A stretch of DNA of 64,000 bases from Flavobacterium jumunjinense (GTDB lineage: Bacteria > Bacteroidota > Bacteroidia > Flavobacteriales > Flavobacteriaceae), in assembly GCF_021650975.2 (NCBI RefSeq), contig NZ_CP091285.1, positions 4,216,001 to 4,280,000 of the forward strand, in the 5' to 3' direction. Of this stretch, positions 47,537-56,917 are shown in pieces; the first letter of the stretch is position 1, and the number at the start of each line of letters is the position of its first letter. Under the pieces are notes generated by a model. The model searched no databases. It had not been told where the DNA came from and worked only from the letters and a program-made list of their open reading frames with translations. The translations under genes were made by a program, and so were the position numbers.

Positions 47537-50131
47537 TTATTTCACTAAAAGCTTAATTGCTTTATAGTCATGATTTGGACTCACTATTTTACAGAAATAC
47601 AATCCTGTACTTAGTTTTCCTCTATTCATCATTATTTCATTTCTACCATTCACAGCATCAAAATTTATTTGTTCAACAATTTCTCCCAATTGGTTATAAA
47701 CATATAATACAACCGACTCTTCTTGTAATGTTATAAAATGTAAACTTGTATTTGTTAACATAGGGTTTGGTTGTACTGAAATAGTTTCTAAATCTGAGCT
47801 ATCAAACGTTTCTATAAAATCTTTCGAAAAACGAATTGCTTCAAGTGTCATTTCTTTAGTTACTACTGTTCCATTTTCAGATTTCATAGTAAATACAATT
47901 GTTTTAACATCATCTAAAATTAATTCTGAACCATCTGTCGTTGTAAAAGCAGAAAAAGGAATGGCATAGTCTTTAAGAGTACTTGTTAAAACAATTGATG
48001 TTTCATACTGTTCTTCCCAATTAGTAATACTTTCTTTCACAAATCTAATTTCCAAAGTTCCAGTTCCCTTAGCTTTTAATTTAAAACTTTGATATTCTGA
48101 TAAATCTACTGCTTTAAATCTAGGTGTAAGTGCTCTATAAACAGCTATATAATCTGAAGTGTTTGCGCTTAAAACAACATTTCTTTCAATTGGAAATTCA
48201 TCAATATCAAAAAGAGTTGAATTTGGTAAAATAGCATAATTCATAACTGTTGTGTTTGTTCCTGCATCATCTACGCCCCAAGGCCCATCAGACATAAACA
48301 AATCGTCTGGAATTGCAACACCATCACCAAGTCTAAATCCTACATCAAAAAGATTTCCTGTAGCTAATTGCAAATTCGTTATATAATTTCCTGCAAGGTT
48401 AATTTGAGAGGTTAATGTACTACTTGCACTTGTTTCAGTTACTCTTAACCCTGCGTCAAAAGTTACATTTTGTGTACGATTCGTATTAACAACTTGCAAA
48501 TCTAAACTACCATTATTATACTTTCCTTTTCTAACATATACAGTTGGAGGCAATGAATTATTAAAATCTGAAATTGTTTTCTGTGTATTAACTAAATTTA
48601 AAACCTCTCCTCCTAATCCATATAAATCATCTAGAGAGTTTGTCCATATTTGGAAATTATAAAAAGTAACATTATCTTCATAAGAATCTAAATTCCAATG
48701 ACTTTCTATTGCGAAATTAGTTTCATTATTAACTACTTTTGCAGAAAAGCTTAATACAAACTCCATTGAACCGTCTGTATTTTTAATTATCGATTTAATA
48801 AACGTTTGTCCATTAATTTCGATTGTTGAAACCGATAATAATTGTGCTCCTAATAATCTATCGCAAATGTATTTTGTATGTTCATAAACTCCTTCATCCG
48901 TTTTTAGTGCTAAAATTGAAGCTATCGACTTATTATTTTTTATATAATCTACAGAATAAACAGCTGTTGCATTCGTAATAGCTAATAAATCTGTAGGAGT
49001 AGATTCAATTACTTCATCTTCAAATATTGTTCCTAACGGAATGAAATCTGCTAATTGAAAATTATTTGGATTTTTATTGCCGTAACTAGCTGTTCTAGTT
49101 ACTTTTCTTGCTTTCTCACTATTGAATTTATAATTATTTCTTGTTCTATTAAAATTACGTTTATTAATTTGTTCAGCCAATCTATTATTACTTTCTAAAC
49201 CACCGTTATTACCTCCAGAAACAGGAGCTTGAATTACAGGACATGAAGCATAACCAGAACAAGAAGGGTCATCACAATCTACTAATCCATCACCATCATC
49301 ATCAATACCATTTACACAATCTTCCTGAGGAACTGGAGCAGTTGGACAACGCGCTCCATCATTACTTGAACTAGAAGGACCAAAAGCAAAAAGATTTGAA
49401 GTCATTCCATTAGAACCAGTCAAATTTTGAACATTTTTAATCATATATATAGTTCCCGTTTGATTAGCTGATACATAAAAATTTCCTGATGCATCAAAAT
49501 AAACCGCTCCATAAGTATAACTTAAACCACTCAAAATTGGCACTTCCCCTAACGGAATTACACTCCCATTAGACGAGTCAATTCTGTATAAAATGTTAGA
49601 ATTTTGTTCAACAGTGTACAAATAACCATCGTTAGCATTAAATGCCCAATCATGAACAGAAATACCTTGGGATAAACTTTCAGTAGAAATATAAAGTCCA
49701 TAATTTGGTGACGAAGGATTTAAATCCACCTTATAATAAGTAGCTCCACCAGCTTTTAAAAAATATATTCCATTACTATCAATATCGCCTACATATTTAT
49801 TTCCACTTGTTAATTCGGGAATATAATAAGTTGTAGTAGCAAAGTCTTGTCCGATGCGAACAATGGTTTTATCGGGCGAATTTAAATACCCCCAAATATA
49901 TCCATCTGCAGGGTTATATGCTGCAGCATTGATATTACCAGGAGTTACATCTGTAGCTACAAGATAGGAGTTTCCAGATGCTAAATCTATGGAATAAACA
50001 TCATTGTATTGAAAAAGATAGGCATTATAATCACAATTAAAAGGATTGTTCTGTGCTAATATATTAGAATTAATCAATATAAAAAGACCGATTAACCATA
50101 TTTTATTTAAGTAGATAGTAGTTTTCTTCAT
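47537..50131 (-). CDS. Type IX secretion cargo protein with beta-propeller start
   Basis: The 864-residue protein has a signal peptide (MKKTTIYLNKIWLIGLFILINSNILAQ), an N-terminal DUF6923-like propeller (YLFQYNDVYSIDLASGN; HDWAFNANDGYLYTV; YGAVYFDASGNFYVSA), a calcium-type repeat (DCVNGIDDDGDGLVDCDDPSC), a low-complexity Asn-rich linker (RNFNRTRNNYKFN), a large beta region, a CBM-like strand set (FKLKAKGTGTLEIRFV), and a C-terminal T9SS type A sorting domain (ISVQPNPMLTNTSLHF to the last IKLLVK). It is exported through the Por system and anchored outside the cell. Ligand or enzyme role unknown. Confidence 0.85.
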   Translation of the reverse strand: MKKTTIYLNKIWLIGLFILINSNILAQNNPFNCDYNAYLFQYNDVYSIDLASGNSYLVATDVTPGNINAAAYNPADGYIWGYLNSPDKTIVRIGQDFATTTYYIPELTSGNKYVGDIDSNGIYFLKAGGATYYKVDLNPSSPNYGLYISTESLSQGISVHDWAFNANDGYLYTVEQNSNILYRIDSSNGSVIPLGEVPILSGLSYTYGAVYFDASGNFYVSANQTGTIYMIKNVQNLTGSNGMTSNLFAFGPSSSSNDGARCPTAPVPQEDCVNGIDDDGDGLVDCDDPSCSGYASCPVIQAPVSGGNNGGLESNNRLAEQINKRNFNRTRNNYKFNSEKARKVTRTASYGNKNPNNFQLADFIPLGTIFEDEVIESTPTDLLAITNATAVYSVDYIKNNKSIASILALKTDEGVYEHTKYICDRLLGAQLLSVSTIEINGQTFIKSIIKNTDGSMEFVLSFSAKVVNNETNFAIESHWNLDSYEDNVTFYNFQIWTNSLDDLYGLGGEVLNLVNTQKTISDFNNSLPPTVYVRKGKYNNGSLDLQVVNTNRTQNVTFDAGLRVTETSASSTLTSQINLAGNYITNLQLATGNLFDVGFRLGDGVAIPDDLFMSDGPWGVDDAGTNTTVMNYAILPNSTLFDIDEFPIERNVVLSANTSDYIAVYRALTPRFKAVDLSEYQSFKLKAKGTGTLEIRFVKESITNWEEQYETSIVLTSTLKDYAIPFSAFTTTDGSELILDDVKTIVFTMKSENGTVVTKEMTLEAIRFSKDFIETFDSSDLETISVQPNPMLTNTSLHFITLQEESVVLYVYNQLGEIVEQINFDAVNGRNEIMMNRGKLSTGLYFCKIVSPNHDYKAIKLLVK

Positions 50132-50564
50132 GCTATTGATTTTAATTTGTTACATAAAATTAAGAGTAAATATCTCGCCATTTTAAAAACTTCGTTTAAT
50201 ACAACCTAGTCATCGATTAATTGCGCTTTTCTTTCGACGAACCTTTTTTACCTTTAAAAATTATGAATGTTTTAAAATATAGACTTTACAAAGTGTATTA
50301 ATAAAACAATCTTGTAAAAAATTACAAAACCATCTTATATGTCTGATTTTCAATAAAAAACAATAATTAAAGGTACAAAAAAAATGATTCGATAAAAAAG
50401 AAAATGTTATTAATTTTTAAAGCTTACAGGTAAAATCAAATCATACTTTTGTCTACTTATAAAGTACAAACGTTAAAAAAAACTAAAAATTCAAATCGCA
50501 AGCAAAACCTAAAAAGTAATTCTCACTATATTTAGAGCTTTTAACAACCAAACCAAAACTTTCT
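50132..50564. other. 433-bp divergent intergenic region, no gene seen
   Basis: Between the T9SS cargo gene (minus) and the amidohydrolase gene (plus) I see no open frame, RNA gene or long repeat. TACTTTTG at 50444-50451 on the plus strand matches the -7 consensus, with only a weak TTA upstream, and is a candidate start for the 50565 transcript. Confidence 0.5.
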
Positions 50565-53500
50565 ATGAGAATTTACACACTCTTGATTGTTTTTTGTATC
50601 TCATTTTTAAGTAATGCTCAAGATTACTTTCCAAAAAATGACGGTGTAAAACAATCATTTAAAAATCATGTTGCAATAACCAATGCAACGATTTATGTTT
50701 CTGCAACACAAAAAATAGACAAAGCAACACTCCTATTTAAAGAAGGAAAAATTGTAGACGTTGGTACCAACATAACACTTCCAAAAAACGCAACTATAAT
50801 TGATGCTTCTGGAAAAACAATTTACCCATCCTTTATTGATCTATATAGTGAGTTTGGTATAGACAAACCAAAACCAACAATACCTAAAGGTTTCTCAAGA
50901 GAATATGACTCAAGTAGAGAGGGTTTCTACTGGAATGACCACATCAAACCAGAATACAATGCCTATGAAAACTTAAGTTATGATACAAAAACAGCTGCAT
51001 CACTAAGAAACATTGGTTTTGGAACAGTAGTAAGTCATCATAATGATGGTGTTATTGCTGGAACTGGATTACTTTGGACGCTAAATGATGAGGATAATAA
51101 TGCTAAACGAATTCTAAACACAAAAATATCACAACATTTCACATTTAGTAGAAGTAAATTATCTAATCAAAGTTATCCTTCTTCATTAATGGGAAGTATG
51201 GCATTAATTCGTCAGGTTTATCATGATTCTAAATGGTATGCAGCAGGAAATTCAAAAACAAAAGACTTATCTTTAGACAGTTTTATTGCTAATAAAAATT
51301 TACTCCAAATTTTCGAAGCTGGAGATATTTTAAACAAATTAAGAGCAAATAAAATTGGGAAAGAATTTGGCGTAAATTACCTAATTAAAGGAGATGGCGA
51401 TGAGTTTGTGAAAATTGAAGAAATAAAAAAAACAAGGGCGACTTATATTATCCCTTTAAACTTTCCAGAAGCATATGATGTTTCAGATCCTTATTTAGCA
51501 CAACAAGTTAGCCTAAGTGATATGAAGTTCTGGAATCAGGCTCCTTTCAATTTAAAAATAGTAGCAGAAAACGATGTGAATTTTGTTTTAACTGCATCAG
51601 ATAATAAAGATGCTAAAGACTTTTTATCAAATTTAAGAAAAGCAGTTCTTTATGGACTTCCGAAGGAAAAAGCTTTAGCAGCACTAACGGAAATTCCTGC
51701 CAAATTATTAAACCAATCTAGCGTAATTGGCTCTCTAAACAAAGGTTCATTAGCGAACTTCATAATTGTTTCTGGTGATATTTTTGAAGAAAAAAGTACC
51801 ATTCATGAAAATTGGGTTCAAGGAAATAGAAATATTATTGATAAAATGAATATTGAAGATATTCGTGGTGATTATGATTTAACTTTCAACAATGAGACAT
51901 TCGAACTAAAACTTTCTGGAGAACTAGATAAGCTTGAAGCTAAAGTATCTAAAGACAGTATTGAATATGGTACAAAAACAACATATAAAGAACCATGGAT
52001 TTCATTTGTTGTAAAAACAAAAGATACTGTAAACACATCCTATTATAGATTAACAGGTGTTAAAAACAAAAATACTCTAGAAGGTAAAGCTATTTTAGAG
52101 AATGGAAAAGAAACTGTTTGGACAGCAACTAAAAAAGAAATAACTGACAAGAAAGAAGATAAAAAAGAAGACAAGAAAAACGAACCAAAAGTTCCTGAAA
52201 TGATTCCTGTATCGTTTCCTAATATTGCTTTCGGTAATAGCGAAAAACCAAAACAAGAACGTATTCTTTTCAAAAATGCAACAGTTTGGACAGGAGAAAA
52301 AGAAGGTAATCTTACAGACACCGATGTACTTATTGAAAATGGAAAAATCATTCAAATTGGAAAAAACATTTCAAATTCTAATGCTAAAATAATTGATGCA
52401 ACAGGAAAACACCTTACTGCAGGTATTATAGATGAGCATTCTCACATTGCAGTTTCGAAAGGGGTAAATGAAGGTGGTCAAAACTCCTCTGCGGAAGTAA
52501 CAATCGAAGATGTCGTAAATTCAGATGACATTAATATTTATAGAAATCTTTCAGGTGGAGTAACTTCTGCAAATCTATTGCATGGTTCCGCAAATCCAAT
52601 TGGAGGACGTGCTGCATTCATCAAACTTAAATGGGGATATACACCCGATGAAATGATAATAAAAGACGCACCAAAATACATCAAATTTGCTTTAGGGGAA
52701 AACGTAAAGCAGTCTAACTGGGGAAGTGGTCGATTTCCACAAACAAGAATGGGTGTAGAACAAGTGTATGAAGATTACTTTTCTCGTGCTTTAGAATATA
52801 AAAAAGAATGGGCAAACTTCAATAACAATAAATCTAAAAACAAAGTAACACCACGTTTTGACATTGAAATGGAAGTTTTAGTACAAATATTAGACAAAAA
52901 ACGCTTTATTACTTGTCATTCCTATGTACAATCTGAAATCAATATGCTAATGAAGTTAGCAGAGCGCTACAACTTCAAAATACAAACTTTTACACATATT
53001 TTAGAAGGTTACAAAGTAGCAGATAAAATGGCAGAACACGGTGTTGGTGGTTCAACATTTGCAGATTGGTGGGGTTATAAATATGAAGTAAAAGATGCAA
53101 TTCCTTATAATGCAGCATTAATGAACGGGCAAGGTGTTGTTGTTTCAATTAACTCAGACGATGCGGAAATGTCTAGACGTTTAAACCAAGAAGCAGCGAA
53201 GGCTGTAAAATATGGAAATGTATCTGAAGAAACAGCTTGGAATTTTGTAACCTTAAATCCTGCTAAATTATTACAAGTAGATGACAAAGTTGGAAGTATT
53301 AAGGTTGGAAAAGATGCAGATGTAGTCCTTTGGACAGACAACCCTTTATCTATTTACGCAAAAGCAGAAAAAACAATTATTGACGGAATTATTTTCTATG
53401 ATTTAGAAAAAGAAGCTGCAACTTTAGCAAGTATTCAAAAACAGCGTAGTATACTAACGAATGATTTATTAGAAGCTAAAAACAAAGGATTAAAAACACA

Positions 53501-53585
53501 AGCTCCTAAGAAAAAAGAAATTGGTCATTACCATTGCGATACTGTCGGAGAAAATTGTAAAGTTGCACACTCTAAGTATCAATAA
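50565..53585 (+). CDS. Secreted double amidohydrolase-family protein
   Basis: The 1006-residue protein has a signal peptide (MRIYTLLIVFCISFLSNAQ) and two amidohydrolase-like halves. The first (about 35-420) has the fold's first strand (ASGKTIYPSFIDLYSEFG) but no HxH metal motif. The second (about 560-960) keeps GIIDEHSHIAVS (HxH near 624), ITCHSYVQSE and TFTHILEGYK (His) and VSINSDDAEMSR (Asp), the full metal set of imidazolonepropionase/prolidase-like enzymes. A Lys/Glu linker (KKEDKKEDKK) joins them. The C-terminal tail carries a Cys/His-rich GHYHCDTVGENCKVAH that may bind metal. Exported amidohydrolases here may act on peptides or cyclic amides. A second, shorter relative follows at 18 bases. 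Confidence 0.85.
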   Translation: MRIYTLLIVFCISFLSNAQDYFPKNDGVKQSFKNHVAITNATIYVSATQKIDKATLLFKEGKIVDVGTNITLPKNATIIDASGKTIYPSFIDLYSEFGIDKPKPTIPKGFSREYDSSREGFYWNDHIKPEYNAYENLSYDTKTAASLRNIGFGTVVSHHNDGVIAGTGLLWTLNDEDNNAKRILNTKISQHFTFSRSKLSNQSYPSSLMGSMALIRQVYHDSKWYAAGNSKTKDLSLDSFIANKNLLQIFEAGDILNKLRANKIGKEFGVNYLIKGDGDEFVKIEEIKKTRATYIIPLNFPEAYDVSDPYLAQQVSLSDMKFWNQAPFNLKIVAENDVNFVLTASDNKDAKDFLSNLRKAVLYGLPKEKALAALTEIPAKLLNQSSVIGSLNKGSLANFIIVSGDIFEEKSTIHENWVQGNRNIIDKMNIEDIRGDYDLTFNNETFELKLSGELDKLEAKVSKDSIEYGTKTTYKEPWISFVVKTKDTVNTSYYRLTGVKNKNTLEGKAILENGKETVWTATKKEITDKKEDKKEDKKNEPKVPEMIPVSFPNIAFGNSEKPKQERILFKNATVWTGEKEGNLTDTDVLIENGKIIQIGKNISNSNAKIIDATGKHLTAGIIDEHSHIAVSKGVNEGGQNSSAEVTIEDVVNSDDINIYRNLSGGVTSANLLHGSANPIGGRAAFIKLKWGYTPDEMIIKDAPKYIKFALGENVKQSNWGSGRFPQTRMGVEQVYEDYFSRALEYKKEWANFNNNKSKNKVTPRFDIEMEVLVQILDKKRFITCHSYVQSEINMLMKLAERYNFKIQTFTHILEGYKVADKMAEHGVGGSTFADWWGYKYEVKDAIPYNAALMNGQGVVVSINSDDAEMSRRLNQEAAKAVKYGNVSEETAWNFVTLNPAKLLQVDDKVGSIKVGKDADVVLWTDNPLSIYAKAEKTIIDGIIFYDLEKEAATLASIQKQRSILTNDLLEAKNKGLKTQAPKKKEIGHYHCDTVGENCKVAHSKYQ

Positions 53586-53603
53586 TTTTAAATTTAGAAA
53601 AAA

Positions 53604-54893
53604 ATGAAAAAATATATAGTCACATTATTAATTAGTTGTGTTGCCTTTAGCCAGCAAACTCCTGCTTCAAAACAGAAGGAAAGTATTTTAATTACTGGAG
53701 GAAAAGCACACATTGGTAATGGAAAAACAATCGAAAATAGCATAATTTCTATTGTAGATGGGAAAATTGCTTCAATTACTGATGGCACAGTAGCAAAAGT
53801 TAGTAAACACGATATTACAATCGATGCCACTGGAAAAGATATTTATCCTGGAATTATTGCTCCTAATGCAACACTGGGTCTAGTAGAAATTGATGCCGTT
53901 AAAGCTTCTAATGACGAAAACGAAATGGGACAAATGAACCCTCATATTAGAAGTATCATTGCCTATAATACAGAATCAGGATTAGTTGAAGCAGCACGCC
54001 CGAGTGGTGTTTTATTAGCACAAATTGCTCCTAGAGGAGGAAGGATTTCAGGTACTTCATCTGTTGTGCAATTAGACGCTTGGAATTGGGAAGATGCAGT
54101 AATTAAAGAAAATGATGGTATTCATCTAAACTGGCCAAGAAGTTATTCACGTTCTGGATGGTGGGCAGAACCAGGAGGAATTGAGCCAAATAAAAAATAC
54201 GATGACCAAATTAGAGAAATTCAAGATTTTCTTAATGATGCGAATGCCTATCTAGGCTCTAATACTACAACTAGAGATATTCCTTACGAAGCTATGAAAG
54301 GTTTAGCTACTGGTGAAAAACAACTTTTTATACATGTAGATGGTGAAAAGGAAATTGTTGATGCTATTCTTTTTAAAAAGAAAAATAATATTCAAAAAAT
54401 GACACTTGTTGGTGGTTATTATGCTTACAAAAACATCAGTCTTTTAAAGGATAATAATGTTTCTGTATTATTAAGAAGAGTACATGATTTACCTTTGTTA
54501 GAGGATGAAGATGTAAACTTACCTTATAAAAATGCAAAACTACTTTCAGACGCTGGAATTCTTGTAGGATTACAAAATGCTGGTGACATGGAACGCATGC
54601 AAATTAGAAACCTACCTTTTTATGCGGGTACTTGTGTTGCTTGGGGAATGAACAAAGAAGATGCTTTAAAACTTATCACCTCTAATACAGCAAAAATTAT
54701 AGGTATAGATGGGAATTATGGTACATTGGAAACTGGTAAAAGTGCTACTCTGTTTATTTCTAAAGGAGACGCTTTAGACATGAGAACAAACAATGTAACA
54801 GAAGCTTTCATAGATGGTCGTAAAATTAGTTTAGAAAGTCATCAAACAGAGCTTTATGATAGGTATTCAGAAAAGTTTAAAGCTAAGAAATAA
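53604..54893 (+). CDS. Secreted amidohydrolase-family protein lacking HxH
   Basis: This 429-residue protein has a signal peptide (MKKYIVTLLISCVAFSQ) and resembles the first half of its larger neighbour: SILITGGKAHIGNGKTIENSI, then ATGKDIYPGIIAPNATLGLVEID where HxH should be, and late blocks LLSDAGILVGLQNAGDM and ALKLITSNTAKIIGIDGNYGTLETGKSATLFI. The active-site HxH is absent, so it may be a non-catalytic partner of the larger protein. It starts 18 bases after that gene and ends at a terminator, so the pair forms one transcript. Confidence 0.85.
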   Translation: MKKYIVTLLISCVAFSQQTPASKQKESILITGGKAHIGNGKTIENSIISIVDGKIASITDGTVAKVSKHDITIDATGKDIYPGIIAPNATLGLVEIDAVKASNDENEMGQMNPHIRSIIAYNTESGLVEAARPSGVLLAQIAPRGGRISGTSSVVQLDAWNWEDAVIKENDGIHLNWPRSYSRSGWWAEPGGIEPNKKYDDQIREIQDFLNDANAYLGSNTTTRDIPYEAMKGLATGEKQLFIHVDGEKEIVDAILFKKKNNIQKMTLVGGYYAYKNISLLKDNNVSVLLRRVHDLPLLEDEDVNLPYKNAKLLSDAGILVGLQNAGDMERMQIRNLPFYAGTCVAWGMNKEDALKLITSNTAKIIGIDGNYGTLETGKSATLFISKGDALDMRTNNVTEAFIDGRKISLESHQTELYDRYSEKFKAKK

Positions 54894-54909
54894 ACTTTAT
54901 ACTAATAAA

Positions 54910-54947
54910 AAAAACACTCATAGATTTAATAACCTATGAGTGTTTTT
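54910..54947. terminator. Terminator after the amidohydrolase pair
   Basis: AAAAACACTCATAG pairs with CTATGAGTGTTTTT around a 10-base AT loop. It lies between the converging amidohydrolase and leader-peptide genes. Confidence 0.85.
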
Positions 54948-54968
54948 TTTTCCATATCGTTTAGAAAA

Positions 54969-55178
54969 TTAATCCGCAGGTATCAATTGACAACAATAAC
55001 ATATGTTTTTTTTATCACCTACTTCACACACGAATGAATTATAAGTATCAGAATCAGGATCAGCATCATGGTAACATATCAATCCAGCTCCCCAACAACT
55101 ATTCCCTCCGTTAACTGCTTTTTGTTCATTTCTTGATAACTCTTGAATCCCTTTCAAGTTTAAAATTGATTTACTCAT
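54969..55178 (-). CDS. Double-glycine leader, Cys-rich bacteriocin-like peptide
   Basis: The 69-residue product has the classic leader of class II/RiPP-type peptides: MSKSILNLKGIQELSRNEQ followed by KAVNGG, a ComC-like amphipathic leader ending in Gly-Gly at 24-25. Cleavage would free a 44-residue core, NSCWGAGLICYHDADPDS..., with six cysteines (three clustered as CYCC near the end), acidic, and probably disulfide-bonded or modified. Bacteroidota genomes carry many such GG peptides of unknown role. No C39-type transporter, modification enzyme or immunity gene is in the window. It may be exported by a distant transporter. The leader call is strong. Confidence 0.8.
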   Translation of the reverse strand: MSKSILNLKGIQELSRNEQKAVNGGNSCWGAGLICYHDADPDSDTYNSFVCEVGDKKNICYCCQLIPAD

Positions 55179-55391
55179 TGTTTATTTATTGTTTAATTAA
55201 AAATAATCTCAAACATTTAGCGTCAATTGAGATTTTGACTATTCTTGCATTCCAATTTATCTTGTTACTAATTTACAGCATTAGAGTTAATTACAAATAA
55301 ATCATAAGAAAATTTTAACAAAAATGTTTTTTTTAAACACTTAAAGAATAATCATACCGATTTAAACAAGAACAAAAAGAGAAACTTTTCC

Positions 55392-55399
55392 TAAATTTG
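55392..55399 (+). promoter_or_regulatory. -7 box before the SpoU methyltransferase gene
   Basis: TAAATTTG matches TAnnTTTG and lies 19 bases before ATG 55419. No clear -33 element. Confidence 0.35.
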
Positions 55400-55418
55400 C
55401 TTTCTGATATTTTTAAAA

Positions 55419-56207
55419 ATGAAACAAATAACTTCAATACAAAATCCATTTATTAAATCACTTGTTCAATTACAAGAAAAAGCAAAGATTCGAAAACAAA
55501 CGGGCACTTTTTTAATAGAAGGCAAGCGAGAAATTGAATTAGCGATTAAAGGAGGTTATGAAATAGCTACTCTCCTATTTTATCCAGAATTAGTTACAAA
55601 ATTGGAGTTACCTATTTATACTACAACAAATACAGAGAAAATAGAAATTTCAAAAGATGTTTTTCAAAAATTAGCTTACAGAGATACTACAGAAGGTGTT
55701 TTGGCCATTGCAAAAACAAAATCTTTACAATTATCTGATTTAAATTTATCTAAAAACCCTTTAATTCTTGTTGCTGAAGCTCCAGAAAAACCTGGAAACG
55801 TTGGAGCACTACTTCGAACTGCAGATGCCGCAAATATAGATGCAGTAATCATAGCTAATCCTAAAAGTGACATGTATAATCCCAATATTGTTCGCTCTAG
55901 TGTAGGCTGTTTATTTACAAGACAAATTGCAACCGCTACATCAGAAGAAGCAATAGCATATCTGCAAGAAAACAAGATCGCAATTTATGCTGCAACACTT
56001 CAAGACTCAACTTCATATCACACGCAAAATTATACTACTCCAACTGCTATGATTGTAGGAACTGAAGCAACTGGTTTATCTGAAATTTGGAGAAAAGAGA
56101 GCAAACAAAACATTATCATACCAATGCAAGGCGAAATTGATTCTATGAATGTTTCTGTAGCTGCAGCAATACTTTTGTTTGAAGCAAAAAGACAAAGAGG
56201 CTTCTAA
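55419..56207 (+). CDS. SpoU/TrmH-family RNA 2'-O-methyltransferase
   Basis: The 262-residue protein has an N-terminal substrate-binding part (SIQNPFIKSLVQLQEKAKIRKQTGTFLIEGKREI) and a SPOUT methylase domain with the three knot motifs: LVAEAPEKPGNVGALLRTADAANIDAV, MIVGTEATGLSE and IIPMQGEIDSMNVSVAAAILLFE. The N-x-G-x-x-R (GNVGALLR) and the serine-rich end are catalytic in this family. It methylates a ribose in rRNA or tRNA; the target base is not readable. Monocistronic, with a terminator. Confidence 0.93.
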   Translation: MKQITSIQNPFIKSLVQLQEKAKIRKQTGTFLIEGKREIELAIKGGYEIATLLFYPELVTKLELPIYTTTNTEKIEISKDVFQKLAYRDTTEGVLAIAKTKSLQLSDLNLSKNPLILVAEAPEKPGNVGALLRTADAANIDAVIIANPKSDMYNPNIVRSSVGCLFTRQIATATSEEAIAYLQENKIAIYAATLQDSTSYHTQNYTTPTAMIVGTEATGLSEIWRKESKQNIIIPMQGEIDSMNVSVAAAILLFEAKRQRGF

Positions 56208-56244
56208 AAAAAACACTTGAAACTTTTCGTTACAAGTGTTTTTT
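56208..56244. terminator. Terminator after the SpoU gene
   Basis: AAAACACTTG pairs with CAAGTGTTTT, with A and T runs outside, shortly after the stop at 56207. Confidence 0.8.
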
Positions 56245-56286
56245 AATTTTTCAGCAAAAAAATGCCTCTTATCTTTTAAAATTAAT

Positions 56287-56802
56287 CTATTGTACTAAAT
56301 TAAAATAATACCACTGACTTGTTCCATCACAACTTGGGTTGGAAGAATCACTATAAACAAATCTATAATTGAAATGTTTGTATGGAACATTAGGCAACGA
56401 AGGTGAAAAAGTTGGGTTTTGCATCGAAATTTGACCTTCATTGGTAGTCATCATTGGAATATTTTGAGTTGGAAACGAACCTAATGGTATTGGTTCAATT
56501 TGCATATACAAACTATTAGTTGCAGTAAAAACCACATTTGCATTCCAACTAAAAATAACACTGTAATCATAAACGGGAGAATCCGATACTTTATGAGTTG
56601 TGCTAAAATTAATATCAAAACAAGGTAATGGAGCCGTTACGTTTTCAACAACCGATTCAAGCTTATTAAACTCTTCGGAATTATTATACAGAACATAATT
56701 TTTGAAACCTTCAAAAGTTTCATTTGTAACTTCATTTCCTATTTCATTATCTGAAGAACAAGACAATAAAAACAGAAAAAACAAAACTGTAATTTTTTTC
56801 AT
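56287..56802 (-). CDS. Hypothetical lipoprotein (171 aa)
   Basis: I start at ATG 56802 (MKKITVLFFLFLLSC, a clean lipobox signal) because a TACCTTTG -7 box lies 23 bases upstream; the frame is open another 25 codons, but that part would be untranscribed. The mature protein begins SSDNEIGNE and is strand-like, with VYDYSVIFSWNANVVFTAT, MQIEPIPLGSFPTQN and FNYRFVYSDSSNPSC; its Cys pair may form a disulfide. No named domain. Monocistronic, anchored in the outer membrane. Confidence 0.7.
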   Translation of the reverse strand: MKKITVLFFLFLLSCSSDNEIGNEVTNETFEGFKNYVLYNNSEEFNKLESVVENVTAPLPCFDINFSTTHKVSDSPVYDYSVIFSWNANVVFTATNSLYMQIEPIPLGSFPTQNIPMMTTNEGQISMQNPTFSPSLPNVPYKHFNYRFVYSDSSNPSCDGTSQWYYFNLVQ

Positions 56803-56824
56803 GGTAAATTTAAATTTGGGGCTG

Positions 56825-56832
56825 CAAAGGTA
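56825..56832 (-). promoter_or_regulatory. -7 box before the 56802 lipoprotein gene
   Basis: TACCTTTG on the minus strand, 23 bases before the ATG, matches TAnnTTTG. It decides the start choice for the lipoprotein gene. Confidence 0.5.
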
Positions 56833-56881
56833 GTAAAATATTTTTAAATTTCTTACCATAGAAAAGCGCTTGCACAATCCA

Positions 56882-56889
56882 TATCTTTG
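56882..56889 (+). promoter_or_regulatory. -7 box before the RSH gene
   Basis: TATCTTTG on the plus strand, 29 bases before ATG 56918, matches TAnnTTTG. Divergent from the lipoprotein box 50 bases away. Confidence 0.5.
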
Positions 56890-56917
56890 TTATAACTTTA
56901 TGTTGTAAAGAAAGTAT

